Assembly (NCBI GenBank): GCA_020466095.1 | Contig: CM035808.1 | Coordinates: 47,033,893-47,097,892, forward strand | Direction: 5' to 3' | Source of the DNA: Chlorops oryzae | Taxonomy: Eukaryota; Arthropoda; Insecta; Diptera; Chloropidae | Length of the DNA: 64,000 nt | Shown: positions 59,901 through 64,000 of the stretch, piece after piece | Layout: every line of letters begins with the position of its first letter | Position numbering within the stretch: the stretch's first letter is position 1 | Position numbers and translations under genes: made by a program | Notes under the pieces: generated by a model | What the model was told of the DNA's origin: nothing | Seen by the model: the letters and a program-made list of their open reading frames with translations, nothing else | The model's database searches: none

Positions 59901-60614
59901 TAGTGATGGGCGATACCGATACGATAGTATCGGGTATCGATACTTTTGGGGCGATACTATCTATCGAAATTTGGCATCGATTCTTTCGCAGCGCGATACT
60001 TACCAGTATCGATACTTGGAGACTTAATTTAGAGTATTCTGTCTGAATTGCGTACTCGTTGGAACATCTGTTCCTTGCGAAAGACTTTTTTCAATGGCGG
60101 CTTTAATAATGGATGAGTGCGGGAATTGACTTTCGCCAGAGCATTTGAAAAGAAGAATTTTCCTTGCTGCTCTGAACCAACAATATTGGTTTTCCCAATA
60201 ATAGGCCAATTCACAGTTCATGCTAATTTATGGTTTAATATGCTAATTTGCTTTTTTTTCGATTTTCATTAAAACTGCTCAAAATACTGTACATAATTTG
60301 CATATATAATACATACATTTCAAATACATACCCTGAAAATATTTTTTAAGTATTTCATATTTTATAATTTCTTTAGAAATCGTATTACGATCATCGTAAT
60401 GATAATGCGGGTAAGAAAGTGTTTAGCCTATTATTGCGCTTCAAAGCACTTATTTACTCAGGGGAGCGGATATAAAAATGGGTATCGTTTTATTCGATAC
60501 TATATCTTGGTATCGATTCCTTTAGCCGCGATAGTATCGCTGTATCGATACTGATTGGATTTGAGTATCGCGATACCCAAGTATCGATACTGGTTTCGGA
60601 TTTGCCCATCACTA
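59901..60614 (+). mobile_element. hAT element, 714 bp, deletion derivative
   Basis: Ends TAGTGATGGGC and GCCCATCACTA, with perfect 8-bp target duplications ATCTACAC (59893-59900 and 60615-60622). Four exact GTATCGATAC palindromes, two per end (cores at 59935, 60007, 60543, 60582), and several near matches (TATCGCGATA, CGATAGTATCG) form subterminal arrays. A transposase C-terminal relic lies inside. Confidence 0.95.
60058..60201 (+). pseudogene. hAT transposase dimerisation (hATC) relic
   Basis: Translation shows GTSVPCERLFSMAALIMDE, an in-frame TGA, then LSPEHLKRRIFLAALNQQYW. TSVPSERLFS and RLSPE..L..L.FL..N..YW are the signature of the hAT C-terminal domain. Only about 47 codons remain, so it is not functional. 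Confidence 0.85.
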
Positions 60615-60641
60615 ATCTACACTCCTACATGCTACTAACTA

Positions 60642-61817
60642 CCCAACAAACCAAAGTGTAAATGTTAGACAACAAATTATTTCAAAAAACTTTTTGTAAG
60701 CGTAATATATAAGTGATTTATAAAAACTTACAAAAATCCTTATAAAAAACGTTTTGTAACTCTAAAATCCACACATTTAAAAATCGCATACAAATATCTC
60801 TAAAATAAATCTTTTATAAACATTAAATATAAACTATTTACAATTGCTTATAAAACGCTTGCTTTGCTAGCATTAATAAGCTTTTCAAAACTTGTCTTGC
60901 TGATATAAAAAAATCACCGCTATGTAAATCAAATTCTTAAGAATTTTTGACAAACCGCGAGTATTGCAGTCTTTTGCTCTTGCGCTTGTTTAGTTTATGT
61001 GGAAATTTCAAGTGACAAGCATCGACAAAATTTGTGAAAAACTGTTGGGGAAGAATAATGACAGACACTTTAGCGGAAAAATTTGCTTGGCGGGGAACAG
61101 ATTCCAAGAGGTCAATAAAAGATACCAACGTTGCAATGGCCATAAAAAGTAAGCAACGTTTCCCAAATTTTTTTAAGACTTGCAATAATAAGGCAATCTA
61201 TGCATTTCAGATACCTTCAGGATTAAATCTGAAAACCCCGACGGAGAATTTGTGAGAGCAACCAAATAGTTTTTCCAATTTGCCAGAAATCGGCAAAAAC
61301 TTAAAGCTGCCAAGACTACTGCTACGACTACTTCAACCATTCAACCAGAATAAGGTCCTTTTTACTTAAAATATTTGTTTATAAAAATTTAATAAATGCT
61401 TGCTAAAGAAAAATTTGTATTTTGTTTTTGGAGAAAAAAAATTGTGCAAGCTTGGAAAACGTTTAATAGCTCACTTACAAAACCTTTTCTTTTAAATAGG
61501 AAGTGTTCGTTTTTACAGGTTATTTTCAACCGTATATAAACAACCTTTAGAAAGCATTACAAAACATTTAAAAATATAGTTTTGAAAGAGAAAATATAAG
61601 CTTACCAAATGTCTTTTGGAAGCACTACAAAACTTTAAAATAAACGTTTTGTAAACAAAATGATAAGCTTATAAAAAGGGGTGCCGTTTCGTTGGTTTTT
61701 CGCTTATACTGATATGTTTTTAAAACGAACTTCAAAGGTTTTGGAAACTTATCGTAAGCCTAGGCTTGAGTTGACAAGCTTTAAAAAAGCTTATTTTTAG
61801 CGAAATTGTTTGTTGGG
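60642..61817 (+). mobile_element. DNA transposon relic with CCCAACAAAC ends
   Basis: Begins CCCAACAAACCAAAGTG after TA and ends GTTTGTTGGG before TA. Interior is rich in ACAAAACGTTTTRTAA-type words near both ends. Carries a degenerate protein remnant at 61034-61255. Confidence 0.6.
61034..61255 (+). pseudogene. DUF4806-like transposon protein remnant
   Basis: About 70 residues are open. RIMTDTLAEKFAWRGTDSKR followed by SIKDTNVAMAIKSK resembles the C-terminal core of DUF4806, a domain of unknown function common in insect transposon-encoded proteins. An upstream frame (SIDKICEKLLGKNN) suggests a frameshifted continuation. Family assignment is from memory of the pattern only. Confidence 0.4.
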
Positions 61818-62400
61818 TAATTGTTTCAAAACATGTTTTCATACATGTGACCGGCGAGATAGTAGTGGTAGAATCTCAAATTAAAATCGTGGTGAATCTA
61901 CCACAATCGTGGTAGGGTGGCAGCACTCGTACGTTGTATTACAGTATTACAGTTTAAACGTATAACCTAGATTTTTACAGCTTGGGGCCCCCTTATAACA
62001 TGGGTTTGACGCCTCGGGACTCCCTTAAGCGGCCCGCACATAGCGCATCATGCAGCGCAAGCTGCAGGCGCATGAGACTAGATAATTCATCTTATAATAT
62101 GGTTGGATCTTATATATTTATTTACTATTTATTTTACTCATATTTGCTTAAGAAATGAATTAATCCCTTGACCGAGTACAGGTAGTTGTACTTGCGTTTA
62201 CATACTTCAACCATATTTTGCTAAAGCGGCCCGCACACAGCGCATCATGCAGCGCTGCAAGCCCGTGTACGTGTGCAGCGCTTTGCCCGCACACGGCGCG
62301 CTGCTATTTCATTTTTCGTTTGCCCGTTTTGAGTGCGGACGACAATTTCAAACGCGGATGAAATTTTCTTTGGCAGCGGTTGTAGTTTCTGATAAGAAGA
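61818..62400. repeat. Non-coding DNA with a GCGGCCCGCACA direct repeat
   Basis: AAGCGGCCCGCACATAGCGC at 62030 and AAGCGGCCCGCACACAGCGC at 62224 both continue ATCATGCAGCGC. GC-rich islands in AT-rich DNA, about 194 bp apart. Probably ends or internal repeats of an unidentified element. Confidence 0.45.
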
Positions 62401-62778
62401 TGTATTATTATTGATTTCCGTTTCAATGAAAAGAATCAATATTTCCATTCATACATTCCATCAATTTAAAATATGTAAAAATTCGCAAAAATGAATTAAG
62501 AAAGTACGAAAGTGCGAGAAATGTTTTCTCGCAGCCCCCGTTGTTTATGGAAGGAAGCAAAGCGGATCACAAATTGGATCAAAAACAAATTGGGAAAATT
62601 GTGAAAACCTCCGAAATTCTCACAAAAAGCGAGGACATTTCTGAAACTCGAAAATCAATACGCGAAGAAGGGAAAAGGCAGAAAGTGCGAAAATAAAGTG
62701 AAAATAAAGAATAAAGCTTCTTGACTGAAATGAATTGGAATGAAAAAGAAACAAATGAAAATAAGAGAAATAAAATTA
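62401..62778 (+). repeat. Right arm of the inverted duplication
   Basis: Reverse copy of 55766-56240, lacking about 90 bp of it. Read on the + strand it runs in the same direction as the zinc-finger leader, but no zinc-finger coding sequence follows. Confidence 0.85.
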
Positions 62779-62909
62779 GCAAACAGCGCTAAAACATTAA
62801 AAAGGGATGCAAGATTTTTTAATTCAAGAGGAAAAAGGTAAAAAACCCGACTTTCTGGGTAATTCCATTGTTGCAGAAAAGAGAACAACATAAAAAAACT
62901 CAAAAGTGG

Positions 62910-63010
62910 CAGCCTATCGCAAGCGATAGGTGGCATGCGATATCGCAAGCTATATCTCGCATGCCATCAGCTATAAGCGGTCTCCATTTGCGATCTATCG
63001 CATAGTTTCG
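62910..63010. repeat. Cluster of GCGATA/TATCGC palindromes
   Basis: CTATCGCAAGCGATAG, GCATGCGATATCGCAAGC and CTCGCATGCC alternate over 100 bp just left of hairpin MITE copy 3. Confidence 0.5.
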
Positions 63011-63012
63011 AT

Positions 63013-63190
63013 CATATAGAACTATAGCTGCAACTTCGGCCAAAAGCTATTACGTGGTACACCACACTTTCTATTACGTGGTTCACCACAACAATCGACT
63101 TATGGCGTGGTTCACCACAGTTGAACTTTTTCACCAAATCAGGCCATAACGCGCCGATATTTGCAGAAGTTGCAGCTACAGTTCTATATG
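63013..63190. mobile_element. Hairpin MITE, copy 3, intact target duplication
   Basis: CATATAGAACTATAGCTGC at the left and the complement of CATATAGAACTGTAGCTGC at the right, with exact 8-bp duplications GTTTCGAT (63005-63012 and 63191-63198). The interior repeats CGTGGTWCACCACA three times. Confidence 0.92.
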
Positions 63191-63379
63191 GTTTCGATCG
63201 AATGCTATGAACCATCGCACGTCGAGACCTTAAGTTATGACGAGGACTTAGCTTATAGCCTAGATTTTAGGAGAAAACACTATTCTTATAACTAAGCTTA
63301 AGAAAATCAGTACTATAACAGTATGCCAGTCTGCGAAAAGCGCTAATCTGGCATCACTGGCTCGAAACATACTGTGAAA

Positions 63380-63894
63380 CAGGGTTGGATCTTTACTGCA
63401 AATGCAGTAGATCTACTGCGCTTTTTATATATATTTTGCATCCACTGCATCAGTGCGAAAGGGCCAAAGTACAATCGTCCGGGACTAATGCCCAAAAGCT
63501 TAATTTTTGTTGCGGTTTTCGCCCCCTAATGTTACTCGATATTTTTTGTCAACTCCTAACAAAAACTATTAATTTTGGTTATATTTTATCAAAACCGCAA
63601 TGCTGGTATAAGAAAGATATGAGTTTTGTCTTTGATTTACATCTTGAGTTTTCCATTTAATCTTATATGTCGCGATATCGATAGCTAGACAGTTCATGTG
63701 GCAGAAACAATTTTTTCATTTTTCGCAGAACATTGGATGAGGTGCAATACGGAGAAATATTTTTATTAGGTAATTATAGTGTTTTACGATTGGTGGTAGC
63801 TTTTATAATATTCATTTTTTCACTGCGCAAAATTCAAATCTACTGCCTTTTTCTAAAATTGGTGCTCTTTCTTCTTCGCCAAGTTCCAACCCTG
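63380..63894. mobile_element. 515-bp element with 11-bp target duplication
   Basis: Ends CAGGGTTGGATC and GTTCCAACCCTG. Directly flanked on both sides by ATACTGTGAAA (63369-63379 and 63895-63905). Internal TGCAGTAGATCTACTGC words near the left end and CAAATCTACTGCC near the right. No transposase. The duplication length fits Mutator-like elements better than hAT (8 bp), though the CAGGGTTGG end is hAT-like. Confidence 0.75.
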
Positions 63895-63905
63895 ATACTG
63901 TGAAA

Positions 63906-64000
63906 TTTATTCGTCAGTCGTGAATTGTATTTCGATTCGGAAGCAGGGTCGCGGCGCGAGAGCGAGCAAAAGCTGAATAAAATCTGGTTCTGGAGCAGAA
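63906..64000 (+). promoter_or_regulatory. Possible promoter/5'UTR start at window edge
   Basis: CGTCAGTCGTG near 63911 resembles an arthropod initiator (TCAGTY), followed by a GC-richer leader (GGGTCGCGGCGCGAGAGCG). A weak call; the gene, if any, lies beyond the window. Confidence 0.2.

Larger units (their letters stand above)
59669..60631. mobile_element. Family R4 fragment, copy C, with hAT inserted in its end
   Basis: 59669-59895 repeats 58455-58650 almost exactly, including the last 50 bp of the nested 745-bp element, so C derives from a copy already carrying that insertion. Its end GAAGAAGAAGAGTTAGATCT is split by the hAT at 59901 and resumes after it as CTCCTACATG, the complement of the R4 terminus. 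Confidence 0.65.

Noticed and set aside
63670..63690. DRE promoter element (TATCGATA) near 63676
   Set aside because: It lies inside the 515-bp element with the 11-bp target duplication, so a promoter role is unsupported.
1..64000. CRISPR arrays, operons, rRNA, viral genes
   Set aside because: The repeats have no regular unique spacers, the genes are spliced eukaryotic genes, and no rRNA or viral protein signature was seen.

Overview
The window is nuclear DNA of a higher fly (Diptera, Brachycera). The evidence is intron-rich genes with GT-AG introns, AT-rich non-coding DNA, CAG/CAA-coded polyglutamine in a zinc-finger protein, an intact mariner, and many short inverted-repeat transposons. 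I cannot name the species. Only two host genes can be supported.

(1) A rhophilin gene (Drosophila Rhp family) on the + strand. Eleven exons between 21071 and 32275 join in frame to about 697 residues: HR1 Rho-binding region, BRO1 domain, PDZ domain, Ser-rich basic tail. A ten-codon first exon at 5920-5949 is proposed but uncertain. If it is right, the first intron is about 15 kb and the gene fills half of the window.

(2) A C2H2 zinc-finger transcription-factor-like gene on the - strand, 55635 to 50944, with two coding exons. It has an acidic, low-complexity N-terminus, seven fingers split by an intron, and a long Asp/His/Gln-rich C-terminus. As written, exon 1 carries a one-base frame break near a T7 run (54445-54451). 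The two genes converge tail to tail, with about 18 kb of AT-rich DNA between them.

Most of the rest is mobile or repeated DNA. 1-4 kb: a degenerate tandem array split by a TIR element that itself carries an intact mariner and tRNA-like heads. 6-21 kb: a pogo-like MITE, a 66-bp minisatellite, a foldback element and a hairpin MITE. 21.4-31.2 kb (rhophilin introns): a purine-rich tract, a tRNA-derived SINE, a hAT deletion derivative with a perfect 8-bp target duplication, and 120-bp tandem repeats. 33-48 kb: pogo-like, TA-flanked and piggyBac-like MITEs, and an 872-bp near-palindrome. 55.8-64 kb, upstream of the zinc-finger gene: a dense nest of elements, including a hAT relic whose ends carry GTATCGATAC palindromes and a DUF4806-like relic, framed by an inverted duplication of the gene's own 5' flank.

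The two host genes show no functional link. I found no bacterial-type operon, CRISPR array or viral gene. The most unusual items are the DRE-like motif in the hAT ends, a TIR element with two convergent tRNA-Thr-like heads, the inverted duplication around the zinc-finger 5' region, and an element with an 11-bp target duplication.
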